A stretch of 21,540 nt of DNA from Geobacter sp. UBA698 (GCA_002298925.1 DBMM01000039.1:3571-25110), one strand, 5' to 3'; counted from the stretch's first letter, positions 7,504 to 16,694 are shown. The notes: generated by a model from the sequence alone, not told the origin. Translations and numbers: made by a program.

Positions 7504-7539
7504 AGACAGGAGAGACATGAAAGACATGATAGACACGAG
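7504..7539 (+). repeat. Four tandem 9-nt repeats spanning the treZ start
   Basis: The units AGACAGGAG, AGACATGAA, AGACATGAT and AGACACGAG run head to tail without gaps, followed by a partial AG. The first carries the Shine-Dalgarno AGGAG, the second the start ATG (7517), and the third an alternative in-frame ATG (7526). Gain or loss of a unit would keep the reading frame while changing the number of start codons. Confidence 0.65.
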
Positions 7540-9406
7540 AGCAAATGATCTGAAATCAATCGTAAAAGGCGTTGACTGGCGGCTCGACCTCGGCGCAACC
7601 CTGCTGGGGGACGGCACGGTCCGTTTTCGGGTCTGGGCGCCGCGGGTTCGGGAGTTAGCGGTGGTTTTGCCGCAACGGGGAGGGAATCCCGTCCCACTGG
7701 CTGCTGAAGGAAATGGCTATTTCAGCGGAGTTGTTGCGGGTATCAGCGAGGGGGAGAGCTATCTCTACCTGCTGGACGGAGAAACAGCCCGGCCCGATCC
7801 GGCCTCGCGCTTCCAGCCGGAAGGGGTGCATGGACCATCCCAGGTTGTGGCTGCGGACCGTTTTGCCTGGAGCGATATCGGCTGGAAAGGCATCCCGTTG
7901 GATGAATACATCATCTACGAACTGCATGTGGGCACCTTCACCCCGCTCGGCACTTTTGACGAAGCGATCTCCCGTCTCGATTACCTGTGCGAATTCGGCA
8001 TAACCGCCGTCGAACTGATGCCGGTGGCCCAGTTCCCCGGGGAACGCAACTGGGGCTATGACGGTACCTACCCCTTTGCTCCCCAGAACAGCTACGGCGG
8101 TCCGGATGGGCTGAAACGGCTGGTTGACGCCTGCCACTCCAGGGGGTTGGCCGTGATCATGGATGTGGTCTACAATCACCTGGGGCCGGAAGGGAACTAC
8201 CTGGACAGCTTCGGATCCTATTTTACCGACCGCTACCGCACACCCTGGGGAGACGCCGTCAATTATGACGGTCCGGACAGTGATCCGGTTCGCCACTTCT
8301 TCATTTCCAATGCCCTCTACTGGATAAAAGAATACCACTTTGATGCCCTGCGGTTGGACGCCATCCACGGCATCTACGATTTCAGCGCACGGCATATCCT
8401 TCAGGAACTGGCCGAGATGGTCCACCGGCAGGGTGCTGCACTTTCACGCAAAGTCTACGTTATTGCCGAAAGCGATCTGAACGACGTGCGGGTGATCAAT
8501 TCCCCGGATACGGGCGGTTACGGGCTGGATGCCCAGTGGAACGACGATTTTCACCATGCCCTCTGGGCACTCCTGACCGGCGAGCGGACCGGGTACTACG
8601 GCGACTTCGGCCTGTTCTCGGACATGGTCAAGGGCTTCCAGGAGGGATTTGTCCTTTCCGGCGGGTATTCATCCTTCAGGAAACGGCGCCATGGCACTTC
8701 TTCGGCACATCACCCTCCGGGCAAATTGGTGGTGTTTTCCCAGAACCATGACCAGGTGGGCAATCGCATGCGCGGAGAACGCCCGGGCGAGTATCTTTCG
8801 ATACCGCAACTCAAACTGGCCGCCGCAACGGTGCTGCTCTCCCCCTATGTGCCGCTGCTCTTCATGGGGGAGGAGTATGGGGAATTGGCGCCGTTTCCCT
8901 ATTTCGTGAGTCATGGGGATGCGGAGCTGGTGGAATCGATCAGGAAGGGGCGCCTGGAGGAATTTCCAGCACTTGAGCATCAGGGGGCACCACCTGATCC
9001 GCAGTCAGAGGCAACCTTCCTTTCGGCAAAATTGGATCAGGAACAGCGCAAGCGGGGTGAGCACCGCTCCATTTTCGACTTCTACCGCGAACTGATCCGT
9101 TTGCGCAAGGAATGTGCTCCTCTTGCTAGCCTCAGCAGAGATAATATGAAGATAGTCGCTTGTGAGGAAGAACAGGTGCTGGTCATCAACCGAACTGTCG
9201 AGCATGTCCAGCTGCTCTGCCTGTTCAACTTCAGTGATCAAACCCGTGTGATCAGTCCAGCGCTTGCCGGCGGCACAATGACTGTTCTTCTTGATTCTAC
9301 CGGGAGATTGCCATCGGGCAGCAGTGTTACCGTGTATACCACCCGTCCGGAAACGTTCCCGACGCTCTCCCCGTTCGGCGTCTTTGTCTACAGAAAGGAA
9401 CATTGA
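7517..9406 (+). CDS. treZ: Malto-oligosyltrehalose trehalohydrolase
   Basis: This is a GH13 enzyme of 629 residues, within the usual family length of about 560-630. It cuts the alpha-1,4 bond next to the trehalose end of maltooligosyl-trehalose and frees trehalose in the cytoplasm. An N-terminal beta-sandwich (about 20-115, FRVWAPRVRELAVVLP) precedes the TIM barrel. Barrel signposts are YIIYELHVGTFTPLGTF, ELMPVAQFPGERNWGYDG, VVYNHLGPEGNYL and FDALRLDAIHGI with nucleophile Asp281. YVIAESDLND follows with acid Glu318, and SQNHDQVGNR with Asp412. All three catalytic residues are present. ELHVGTFTPLGTF and the NWGYDG loop favour TreZ over a branching enzyme. The start ATG has AGGAG ending 4 nt upstream. 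The gene is followed by a GH57 gene that overlaps its stop codon (TGATG), and treY is next, the normal pathway partner. Confidence 0.95.
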   Translation: MKDMIDTRANDLKSIVKGVDWRLDLGATLLGDGTVRFRVWAPRVRELAVVLPQRGGNPVPLAAEGNGYFSGVVAGISEGESYLYLLDGETARPDPASRFQPEGVHGPSQVVAADRFAWSDIGWKGIPLDEYIIYELHVGTFTPLGTFDEAISRLDYLCEFGITAVELMPVAQFPGERNWGYDGTYPFAPQNSYGGPDGLKRLVDACHSRGLAVIMDVVYNHLGPEGNYLDSFGSYFTDRYRTPWGDAVNYDGPDSDPVRHFFISNALYWIKEYHFDALRLDAIHGIYDFSARHILQELAEMVHRQGAALSRKVYVIAESDLNDVRVINSPDTGGYGLDAQWNDDFHHALWALLTGERTGYYGDFGLFSDMVKGFQEGFVLSGGYSSFRKRRHGTSSAHHPPGKLVVFSQNHDQVGNRMRGERPGEYLSIPQLKLAAATVLLSPYVPLLFMGEEYGELAPFPYFVSHGDAELVESIRKGRLEEFPALEHQGAPPDPQSEATFLSAKLDQEQRKRGEHRSIFDFYRELIRLRKECAPLASLSRDNMKIVACEEEQVLVINRTVEHVQLLCLFNFSDQTRVISPALAGGTMTVLLDSTGRLPSGSSVTVYTTRPETFPTLSPFGVFVYRKEH

Positions 9407-11859
9407 TGGACCGTTTTCTCTGCATCCATGGTCATTTTTATCAGCCACCCCGCGAAAACCCCTGGCTGGAGTCCGTTGAGATTCAGGATTCGGCTTATCC
9501 CTACCATGATTGGAATGAGCGGATCACCGCCGAATGTTATGCCCCCAATACCGCCTCACGGCATCTGGACGGCGAAGGCCGCATCATGGGGATTGTCAGC
9601 AACTATGCCCGCATCAGCTTCAATTTCGGGCCGACCCTCCTCTCCTGGATGGAAAAATATGCCACTGAAACCTACCGGGCGATCCTGGCGGCCGACCGGC
9701 AGAGTCTGATCTGGCGCTCCGGTCATGGGGCCGCCCTGGCCCAGGTATATAACCATGTCATCATGCCCCTGGCCAGCCTGCGCGACAAACGGACCCAGGT
9801 CCGCTGGGGCATCAGGGACTTCCAGCAGCGCTTCCAGCGTTTCCCCGAGGGGATGTGGCTGGCGGAAACCGCCGTGGATCTGGAATCATTGGAAGTGTTG
9901 GCCGAGGCGGGTATCCATTTCACCATCCTCGCGCCGCACCAGGCGGGGCGGGTCCGCAGAATCGGAGTCGGCAGGTGGAAGGATGTCAGCGGCTCCCGTA
10001 TCGACCCATCACAGGCCTATCTCTGCCGGTTGCCCTCGGGCCGAAGTATCACCATTTTCTTCTATGACGGCCCCATTTCCCAGGCAGTGGCTTTCGAAAA
10101 GCTGCTGAGCAGCGGGGAGCAGTTCTCATCACGCCTGATGTCCGGCTTTTCCGAGCACAGTAATCATCCCCAGCTGGTCCATATCGCCACTGATGGGGAA
10201 ACCTACGGTCATCACCATGCTTTCGGCGAGATGGCGCTGGGGCATGCGCTTAATCTGATTGAGCTGAACGGTCTGGCGCGTCTGACCAACTATGGCGAAT
10301 ACCTGGAACTGCACCCGGCCAGCCATGAGGTACAGATTGTCGAAAACAGCTCATGGAGCTGCATGCACGGCATCGAGCGCTGGAGGAATGACTGCGGCTG
10401 CAACTCAGGCGGAAACGGTGGCTGGAACCAGCAATGGCGGAAGCCGCTGCGGGACGCACTGGACTGGCTCAATGGACAGCTGGCGGCCGGTTATGAAGAT
10501 GGCATGGCAGATTACCTGAAAGACCCCTGGGAGGCACGGGATGAATATATCGATGTCATGCTTGACCGCTCCGAGGAAAACGTCGCCGCATTCCTGCTCA
10601 AACATTCCCGGCGCCCCCTGGATGAAGAGGCAGCCGTAGCCGTACTCAGCCTGCTGGAGATGCAGCGACACGCCATGCTCATGTACACCAGCTGCGGCTG
10701 GTTTTTCGACGAACTGTCAGGGATGGAAACCGTTCAGATCATACTGTATGCCGGCCGGGCAATGCAGTTGGCAGAGAGATACTGCCTTCAGGGCATCGAG
10801 GCCCCCTTTCTGGAACGTCTGGCACTGGCCGGGAGCAATCTCCCCGAACCGGGAAACGGCGCTGAAATCTACGCAAAATTTGTCAACTCTGCCATGATCG
10901 ACCTGGTCAATGTCGGCGCTCACTACGCCGTCAGTTTTGTTTTTGAGGAGTACGGCGAGGAAACCGGTATCTTCAGTTATCGCGCCTTCAGGGAGGATTT
11001 TCTGATACTCCATGCCGGGCAGATGAGGCTTGCCGTAGGCAAAATATTCATCCGCTCGTCCATCACCCGCAAAGCGGACCGGATCTGTTTCTGCACCCTG
11101 TACTTCGGCGGTCATGCCTTGAATTGCGGAGTCCGCTCCTTTCTCGGTGAAGAGGCCTATCTGACCATGAAGCAGGAGGTTGCCTCCGCCTTCAACGAAG
11201 GTGATTTCGCCGCAATAATAAGATTGATAGACACCCACTTCGGCAAGCACAGCTACTCCCTCAAGGACCTTTTCCGGGACGAGCAGCGTCATGTTTTGCA
11301 TCTGATCATCGCCGGCACGCTCCAGGAATTTGAGGACAAGTTCATAACCCTCTATGAAAACTGCAAAAACCTGATGGGATTTCTGAGGGAAACCGGCATG
11401 CCGGTGCCGCGCTACTTCATGACCACCGCCGAGACGGCCCTCAATCTCAAGCTGCAGAAGATGTTTTCTTCGGAGGCGGTCGATGCCGGCAAACTCAAAG
11501 AGGATGTCGACGAAATCAGAAACTGGAATATCGCTCTGGATACGGTGGCTCTTGAATTCATCATCCGCCGCAGGATTGAAGGGGCGATGGCGGCCCTGCT
11601 GGAAGAACCGGAAAATACGCAGCGCTTGAGCGAGCTCATCCAGCTGGTCGAGTCGTCTGCGTTACTACCGCTTGAGGTGAATCTCTGGCAGGCCCAGAAC
11701 ATGTACTGGACCATGCTGCAATCCCGCGCTTCCGAACTCCGCTCAACCGCCGGAGGGGCAAGCGGCCTGATCTCCTGGAGCGAAGCGGTCAATAAACTGG
11801 GACAGCTGCTCTTTTTCAATGTTCCCGAGGTACTGGCAGCAGCAAAAGGTGACATATGA
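9406..11859 (+). CDS. GH57 glycoside hydrolase with DUF3536 domain
   Basis: This is a protein of 817 residues. The GH57 opening DRFLCIHGHFYQPPRENPW is followed by YNHVIMPLASLRDKRTQVRWG. Catalytic candidates are Glu154 in GMWLAETAVDLE, the GH57 nucleophile position, and Asp263 in IATDGETYGHHH, the acid position. The C-terminal half matches what I know as DUF3536 (for example HAMLMYTSCGWFFDELSGME). GH57 enzymes act on alpha-glucans as amylases, 4-alpha-glucanotransferases or branching enzymes with a retaining mechanism; the specificity of the DUF3536 group is not settled to my knowledge. Its place between treZ and treY, with a TGATG overlap upstream and an ATGA overlap downstream, implies translational coupling and a role in trimming or remodelling the maltodextrin feeding TreY/TreZ. 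The ATG at 9406 is chosen over a TTG at 9403 because AAAGGA ends 6 nt before it. Confidence 0.9.
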   Translation: MDRFLCIHGHFYQPPRENPWLESVEIQDSAYPYHDWNERITAECYAPNTASRHLDGEGRIMGIVSNYARISFNFGPTLLSWMEKYATETYRAILAADRQSLIWRSGHGAALAQVYNHVIMPLASLRDKRTQVRWGIRDFQQRFQRFPEGMWLAETAVDLESLEVLAEAGIHFTILAPHQAGRVRRIGVGRWKDVSGSRIDPSQAYLCRLPSGRSITIFFYDGPISQAVAFEKLLSSGEQFSSRLMSGFSEHSNHPQLVHIATDGETYGHHHAFGEMALGHALNLIELNGLARLTNYGEYLELHPASHEVQIVENSSWSCMHGIERWRNDCGCNSGGNGGWNQQWRKPLRDALDWLNGQLAAGYEDGMADYLKDPWEARDEYIDVMLDRSEENVAAFLLKHSRRPLDEEAAVAVLSLLEMQRHAMLMYTSCGWFFDELSGMETVQIILYAGRAMQLAERYCLQGIEAPFLERLALAGSNLPEPGNGAEIYAKFVNSAMIDLVNVGAHYAVSFVFEEYGEETGIFSYRAFREDFLILHAGQMRLAVGKIFIRSSITRKADRICFCTLYFGGHALNCGVRSFLGEEAYLTMKQEVASAFNEGDFAAIIRLIDTHFGKHSYSLKDLFRDEQRHVLHLIIAGTLQEFEDKFITLYENCKNLMGFLRETGMPVPRYFMTTAETALNLKLQKMFSSEAVDAGKLKEDVDEIRNWNIALDTVALEFIIRRRIEGAMAALLEEPENTQRLSELIQLVESSALLPLEVNLWQAQNMYWTMLQSRASELRSTAGGASGLISWSEAVNKLGQLLFFNVPEVLAAAKGDI

Positions 11860-14800
11860 ACGCCAGGGAAGCGGGAATACCGGCTTCAACCTACCGGCTT
11901 CAGTTCAACGCGCAGTTCCGCTTCAGCGCTGCCAGGGAAATCGTCCCGTATCTGCAGACCCTCGGCATCAGCGACATCTACGCATCACCCTACTTCACGG
12001 CACGTGCGGGCAGCCTGCACGGCTACGACATACTGGACCAGAACAGCCTTAACCCGGAAATCGGCTCGGAGGAGGACTATCAGGCGCTGGTCGCTGAACT
12101 GGAACAAGCGGGTATGGGCCAGATTCTGGACATCGTCCCTAACCATATGTGCATTGAGGGGCAGGGGAACGCCTTCTGGATGGATGTGCTGGAAAATGGC
12201 CCCAGCTCCCCCTATGCGGGTTTTTTCGATATTGACTGGCACCCGGTCAAGAAAGAGCTGGAGAACAAAATCCTGATTCCGATCCTGGGCGCCCAGTTCG
12301 GTGCGGTGCTGGAAAACGGGGAACTGCGGCTCTCGTTTGAAGAAGGTTCTTTTTTCATTTTCTATCACGAACATAAGCTGCCGATCATTCCCAAGACCTA
12401 CAGCACGATCCTGGCGCTGCGCATCGAAGATCTGGAGCGGGAGCTTGGCGATGGCGACCCCCGCTTTCAGGAACTGATGAGCATCGTAACGGCGCTCAGG
12501 CACCTGCCTGACACCACTGAGCAGGATCCCGGCTTGATCGCAGAGCGGGACCGGGAAAAGGTGGTCGTCAAGCGGCGGCTGTGGGAACTCCATCAAAACA
12601 GCAGCGAGATCAGGGAATTCATTGATGGTAATGTGGCCGCCTTCAACGGGGTGGCAGGGGACCCGCGCAGTTTCGATCTATTGGAGGCACTACTTCGGGA
12701 GCAGGTCTATCGCATTTCCCATTGGCGCGTCGCTACCGAGGAGATCAACTACCGCAGGTTCTTCGATATCAACTCACTCGGCGCCATCAGGGTGGAAGAG
12801 CCGGCCGTCTTCGAAAAAACGCACCGGCTTGTCTTGTCGCTTGTCTCAGCAGGAAAGATCAGCGGCTTGCGCATCGACCACGCCGATGGATTGCAGGATC
12901 CGGAAGATTATTTCAAAAGGCTTCAAAAAGCGTGTTTCATCCGGATGTACGGCGGCGGCATCGTCGAACCGCAGCAGGGTGCCGGCAATGGCGAGGAAGA
13001 CCGGGAAGCGGCCGTAAGGAAAAAGTATGACTGGATTGTTGCCGCGGATCCAAGCTACAAGCCGTTCTTCATCATTGGAGAAAAAATACTCCTCAAAGCC
13101 GAGAAGTTGCCGGACAACTGGCAGGTTTTCGGCACCACCGGCTACGATTTTGCCATTCAGGTAAACGGCCTGTTTGTGGAGACAGCCAATGCCAAGCTGT
13201 TTGATGCGCTGTATACCCGCTTTCTGCAGCACCCCATCGACTTCCCGGAGGTGCTCTACGAGAAGAAAAAACTCGTCATGCAAGCGGCTCTGTCTAGCGA
13301 AATCAATACGCTGGGGTACTATCTGAACCGGATATCCGAACAGAACCGGCATACGCGGGATTTCACCCTTAACAGCCTGATCAAGTCGCTCGTGGATGTG
13401 ATTGCACATTTCCCGGTGTATCGTACCTACATCAACAGCTATGAAGTTTCCGAGCGGGACCGTCAGTACATCGAATCGGCGATCAGCCGGGCAAAGCGCC
13501 AGAATCCGGCCATCAGTACGTCGGTATTCGATTTCATCCGGGATGTTCTGCTCCTCCGTTTTCCTGACAACATGAACGAGGAGCATAAGCCGGCCTGGCT
13601 CAATTTTGTGAAACGGTTTCAGCAGATCACCGGCCCGGTCATGGCCAAGGGGGTCGAGGACACCGCCTTTTATGTGTACAACCGGCTGGTTTCACTGAAC
13701 GAGGTGGGCGGAAGCCCGGAGCGCTTCGGCATTACCCTGGAGGCGTTCCATGGCCAGAATATGGAACGGTGCAAGAGCCGTCCGCTGGCCATGCTGGCCA
13801 CATCGACCCATGATACCAAGCGCAGTGAAGATGTCCGGGCCAGGATCAACGTGCTTTCGGAGATTCCGGATCAATGGCGCAAGGGAATATCCCGCTGGAG
13901 CCGCCTGAACCGCAAGTTCAAACAAATGGTCGACGGCAAGCCGGCTCCGAACCGCAACGAGGAGTACCTGCTCTACCAGACGCTGGTGGGAACCTGGCCC
14001 TTCTGCAAGCCGGACGAGGAGGAGTTTGCCGGATTCCGTACCCGGATCAGGGAGTACATGTTGAAGGCCATGCGGGAGGCCAAGGTGAACACCAGCTGGA
14101 TCAGTCCCAACGCCCTGCATGAGGACGCGGTGATGAGGTTCATCGACTCGATCCTGAATAATTCGCTGCACAATAATTTTTTCCATGATTTTTCAACATT
14201 TCAGAGATTGACCGCGAGTTGCGGAATATTCAATTCCCTTTCCCAGACCCTGCTCAAGATCACCTCGCCCGGGATCCCCGATATTTACCAGGGAAATGAG
14301 TTGTGGGATTTCAGCCTGGTCGACCCTGACAACCGTCGTCCGGTCGATTACCGCACCCGAAAAAACCTGCTGGATGAATTGATGCGCAAGGAAGCGACTG
14401 CCGGGCTCCTGGAAACAGCCCGTGAAGTGGTTGCGGCCCGCGACGACGGCCGCATAAAACTGCACGTGACCCGCAAGGCGCTCAATTTTCGCCGTGACAA
14501 CCGTGAACTGTTCGATGCCGGAAGATACCTGCCGCTCACCGTGGAAGGCGCCTGCCAGGAACATGTCTGCGCCTTTGAACGCTCAGTCAATGACCGATCG
14601 ATCATGGTGGTCGTGCCCCGTTTCTGCAGCAGCCTGATTGAGGACAGCAGCGGTCTGCCGCTGGGCCGGGGAGTATGGCAGGACACCCGGATACTGCAAC
14701 CGTTCGAAACTGATGCAAGCTGCTATCGCAACATTTTCACGGGAGAAGTCCTGACCCTCGATCAGCAGGAAAACCGTCAGGGACTTGCCCTGCAGGACAT

Positions 14801-14861
14801 ACTCGCGGTATTTCCGGTGGCCTTGCTGGAAAGGTGCGACCGCAGTAGCGAGATAGCCTGA
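11856..14861 (+). CDS. treY: Malto-oligosyltrehalose synthase
   Basis: This 1001-residue GH13 intramolecular transglucosylase turns the reducing-end alpha-1,4 bond of a maltodextrin into the alpha-1,1 bond of trehalose, feeding TreZ. It opens with ASTYRLQFNAQFRFSAA and has ISDIYASPYFTARAGSLHGYD, LDIVPNHM, then GLRIDHADGLQDP with nucleophile Asp341. FFIIGEKIL follows with acid Glu409, then TSTHDTKRSEDVRAR with Asp653. The region GPVMAKGVEDTAFYVYNRL is a further TreY marker. At 1001 residues it is longer than the 700-870 typical of actinobacterial and archaeal TreY; the extra length appears spread through the middle (about 380-620) rather than being a fused domain. The start ATG overlaps the GH57 stop as ATGA. 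Separation from malQ by 203 nt with an inverted-repeat element suggests the coupled unit ends here. Confidence 0.95.
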   Translation: MNAREAGIPASTYRLQFNAQFRFSAAREIVPYLQTLGISDIYASPYFTARAGSLHGYDILDQNSLNPEIGSEEDYQALVAELEQAGMGQILDIVPNHMCIEGQGNAFWMDVLENGPSSPYAGFFDIDWHPVKKELENKILIPILGAQFGAVLENGELRLSFEEGSFFIFYHEHKLPIIPKTYSTILALRIEDLERELGDGDPRFQELMSIVTALRHLPDTTEQDPGLIAERDREKVVVKRRLWELHQNSSEIREFIDGNVAAFNGVAGDPRSFDLLEALLREQVYRISHWRVATEEINYRRFFDINSLGAIRVEEPAVFEKTHRLVLSLVSAGKISGLRIDHADGLQDPEDYFKRLQKACFIRMYGGGIVEPQQGAGNGEEDREAAVRKKYDWIVAADPSYKPFFIIGEKILLKAEKLPDNWQVFGTTGYDFAIQVNGLFVETANAKLFDALYTRFLQHPIDFPEVLYEKKKLVMQAALSSEINTLGYYLNRISEQNRHTRDFTLNSLIKSLVDVIAHFPVYRTYINSYEVSERDRQYIESAISRAKRQNPAISTSVFDFIRDVLLLRFPDNMNEEHKPAWLNFVKRFQQITGPVMAKGVEDTAFYVYNRLVSLNEVGGSPERFGITLEAFHGQNMERCKSRPLAMLATSTHDTKRSEDVRARINVLSEIPDQWRKGISRWSRLNRKFKQMVDGKPAPNRNEEYLLYQTLVGTWPFCKPDEEEFAGFRTRIREYMLKAMREAKVNTSWISPNALHEDAVMRFIDSILNNSLHNNFFHDFSTFQRLTASCGIFNSLSQTLLKITSPGIPDIYQGNELWDFSLVDPDNRRPVDYRTRKNLLDELMRKEATAGLLETAREVVAARDDGRIKLHVTRKALNFRRDNRELFDAGRYLPLTVEGACQEHVCAFERSVNDRSIMVVVPRFCSSLIEDSSGLPLGRGVWQDTRILQPFETDASCYRNIFTGEVLTLDQQENRQGLALQDILAVFPVALLERCDRSSEIA

Positions 14862-14898
14862 ACATGAAACGGTTCAGTTAGTGCAAATAAAAACATTT

Positions 14899-15031
14899 AA
14901 CACAGAGGCACTGAGACACAGAGATCATAATTACAGATAGTTAGATGAAAACAGAGTCTCTTTTCCTCACATTGGTTCTGAGTAAGTTCAAAAACTCTGT
15001 GAATTCCTCTGTGTCTCCGTGCCTCTGTGTT
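14899..15031. repeat. 133-bp inverted-repeat (MITE/REP-like) element between treY and malQ
   Basis: A 25-nt left end (14899-14923, beginning AACACAGAGGCAC) and a 25-nt right end (15007-15031, ending GTGCCTCTGTGTT) are reverse complements at 24 positions. The inside is AT-rich and carries a shorter nested pair, ACAGAGT near 14951 and ACTCTGT near 14994. CACAGAGGCAC-type sequences recur in many bacterial genomes as dispersed elements of unclear origin, so this looks like a short non-coding mobile or palindromic repeat. No ORF is inside. The rest of the 203-nt gap has a weak 6-bp hairpin at 14858-14877 overlapping the treY stop. Confidence 0.75.
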
Positions 15032-15064
15032 TCATCTGCCTTTATTTGATTCATTGGAGATTTG

Positions 15065-16558
15065 ATGCTGAATAAACGTGGATGCGGTATCCTGCTGCAC
15101 CCGACGTCGCTGCCCGGCCCCGGCGGCATAGGATCGCTGGGAGCGGATGCCCGACGCTTTATCGATCTGCTGGGCCGCATGGGGATGTCGTACTGGCAGG
15201 TGCTCCCGCTGGCCCCCCCTGCCTGCGGCAATTCACCCTATTCCGCCTTTACCGCCTTCGGAGGCAATCCGCTCCTGATCGATCTGGAGCAGTTAGCAAG
15301 TGAGGGCGATCTCCCCCAGGCTTCCAGCAACGAAGCTTATCCCGAACATCATGTCGATTTCGGCGCCGTTACCAGCATCAAAATGGAACTGTTGTACCAG
15401 GCCGGTTCTTGCTTCCTTAACCGGGGAGCAACAGCACGCGAGCCGGAATTTCGGCACTTCTGCGACACAACCCCCTGGCTGCACGATTTTGCCCTCTTCA
15501 TGGCTCTGAAACGGCTCTTTCACGGCAAGGTCTGGAACCAGTGGCCCAAAGAGGCCGCCCACATAACGCCTCAGGCAGATCAGGACTATTCAGAAAAACT
15601 TACCCACGAGATAACGGTGCAGAAATATCTGCAGTGGCAGTTCTCGCGACAATGGAAGCAGCTGCGCAGCTATGCCAACCAGCGGGGTATTGCCGTGATC
15701 GGTGATATCCCGATCTTCGTGGCCTATGACTCGGCCGATGTCTGGAGCCGTCGCGAGCTTTTTCTGCTGGATCCGCAGGGCAATCCTAGCTTCGTGGCCG
15801 GTGTTCCGCCCGACTATTTCAGTGCCACCGGTCAGCTGTGGGGTAATCCGCTCTACGACTGGGACAGCATGGAACGCAGCGGTTTCCGCTGGTGGATCGA
15901 ACGTTTCCAGGCGAACTTTGAGCTTTTCGACATCGTCCGTGTCGATCATTTCCGCGGTTTCGAGGCCGCCTGGTATGTCTCTGCTGCAGCAACAACAGCC
16001 AAAAAAGGGGCCTGGATCAAGGGTCCCGGAGAAAAACTGTTCGATGCCCTCCGCTTGGCACTTGGGCAACTTCCGATCATCGCAGAGGATCTGGGGGTGA
16101 TTACCTCCGAAGTTACCGCACTCCGCGACCGCTACCATTTTCCCGGCATGAAAATCCTGCAGTTTGCCTTTGACTTCCAGCTGGATGATCGTGACCGGCC
16201 CCACAATCACGTTAAACACGGTGTCGTCTATACCGGCACGCACGACAATGACACCAGCAAGGGGTGGTACGCTTCCCGCTCCGCTGCAGAGCGTAAGGGG
16301 ATGGCGCTCTATTTGGGCACGACCGGCGATGACGGCGTTGGCGATCTGATCCGGGCCGCATTGATGTCAGTTGCCGACACGGCCATTATACCGCTTCAGG
16401 ATATTCTGAAACTGGGCAGTGAGGCGCGCATGAATATCCCCGGCACCGCTTTCGGTAACTGGGAGTGGCGCTTTTCCTGGGACATGATTCCTCCGGATCT
16501 GGCCGCTTCAGTGCGGAGCCAGCTGAAGCGCTACGGCAGAGCGGCGTTATTCATGTAG
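15065..16558 (+). CDS. malQ: 4-alpha-glucanotransferase (amylomaltase, GH77)
   Basis: The 498 codons encode 497 residues plus stop, the length of the short bacterial amylomaltases. It moves maltosyl and longer units between alpha-1,4 glucans, regenerating longer dextrins and releasing glucose. GH77 marks are SYWQVLPLAPPACGNSPYS with FTAFGGNPLLIDLE, then GDIPIFVAYDSADVWS and GVPPDYFSATGQLWGNPLYDW (the loop over the active site). The catalytic residues follow: FDIVRVDHFRGFEA with nucleophile Asp294, IIAEDLGVI with acid Glu341 and GTHDNDTSKGWY with Asp394. The C-terminal GTAFGNWEWRF is also typical. The ATG is preceded by GGAGA (15056-15060), close at 4 nt, and the start is confirmed by the family opening KRGCGILLHPTSLPGP. 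In this cluster it would rebuild the dextrins shortened by TreY/TreZ. Confidence 0.95.
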   Translation: MLNKRGCGILLHPTSLPGPGGIGSLGADARRFIDLLGRMGMSYWQVLPLAPPACGNSPYSAFTAFGGNPLLIDLEQLASEGDLPQASSNEAYPEHHVDFGAVTSIKMELLYQAGSCFLNRGATAREPEFRHFCDTTPWLHDFALFMALKRLFHGKVWNQWPKEAAHITPQADQDYSEKLTHEITVQKYLQWQFSRQWKQLRSYANQRGIAVIGDIPIFVAYDSADVWSRRELFLLDPQGNPSFVAGVPPDYFSATGQLWGNPLYDWDSMERSGFRWWIERFQANFELFDIVRVDHFRGFEAAWYVSAAATTAKKGAWIKGPGEKLFDALRLALGQLPIIAEDLGVITSEVTALRDRYHFPGMKILQFAFDFQLDDRDRPHNHVKHGVVYTGTHDNDTSKGWYASRSAAERKGMALYLGTTGDDGVGDLIRAALMSVADTAIIPLQDILKLGSEARMNIPGTAFGNWEWRFSWDMIPPDLAASVRSQLKRYGRAALFM

Positions 16559-16580
16559 AATTTTATATCGATACATCCAT

Positions 16581-16694
16581 AAGTCCCCTCCCCCCTGGCG
16601 GGGGAGGGTTAGGGTGGGGGGGAATTCGGCAGATATGACCATGCTGGCAGCTTCACCCACCCCCCAACCCCCTCCCGTCGAGGGAGGGGGAGTT
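16581..16694. repeat. BIME-like paired hairpins between malQ and treS
   Basis: Two G/C-rich hairpins face each other. Hairpin 1 (16586-16608) pairs CCCTCCCCC with GGGGGAGGG over a CTGGC loop. Hairpin 2 (16668-16690) pairs CCCCCTCCC with GGGAGGGGG over a GTCGA loop. Each is a perfect 9-bp stem with a 5-nt loop. Hairpin 1 is followed by TTAGGGTGGGGGG and hairpin 2 is preceded by CACCCACCCCCCAACC, so the whole region is an imperfect inverted repeat about a short centre (16625-16651). This is the layout of a REP pair. No T-run follows, but such stems often protect upstream mRNA or pause transcription. Confidence 0.75.
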
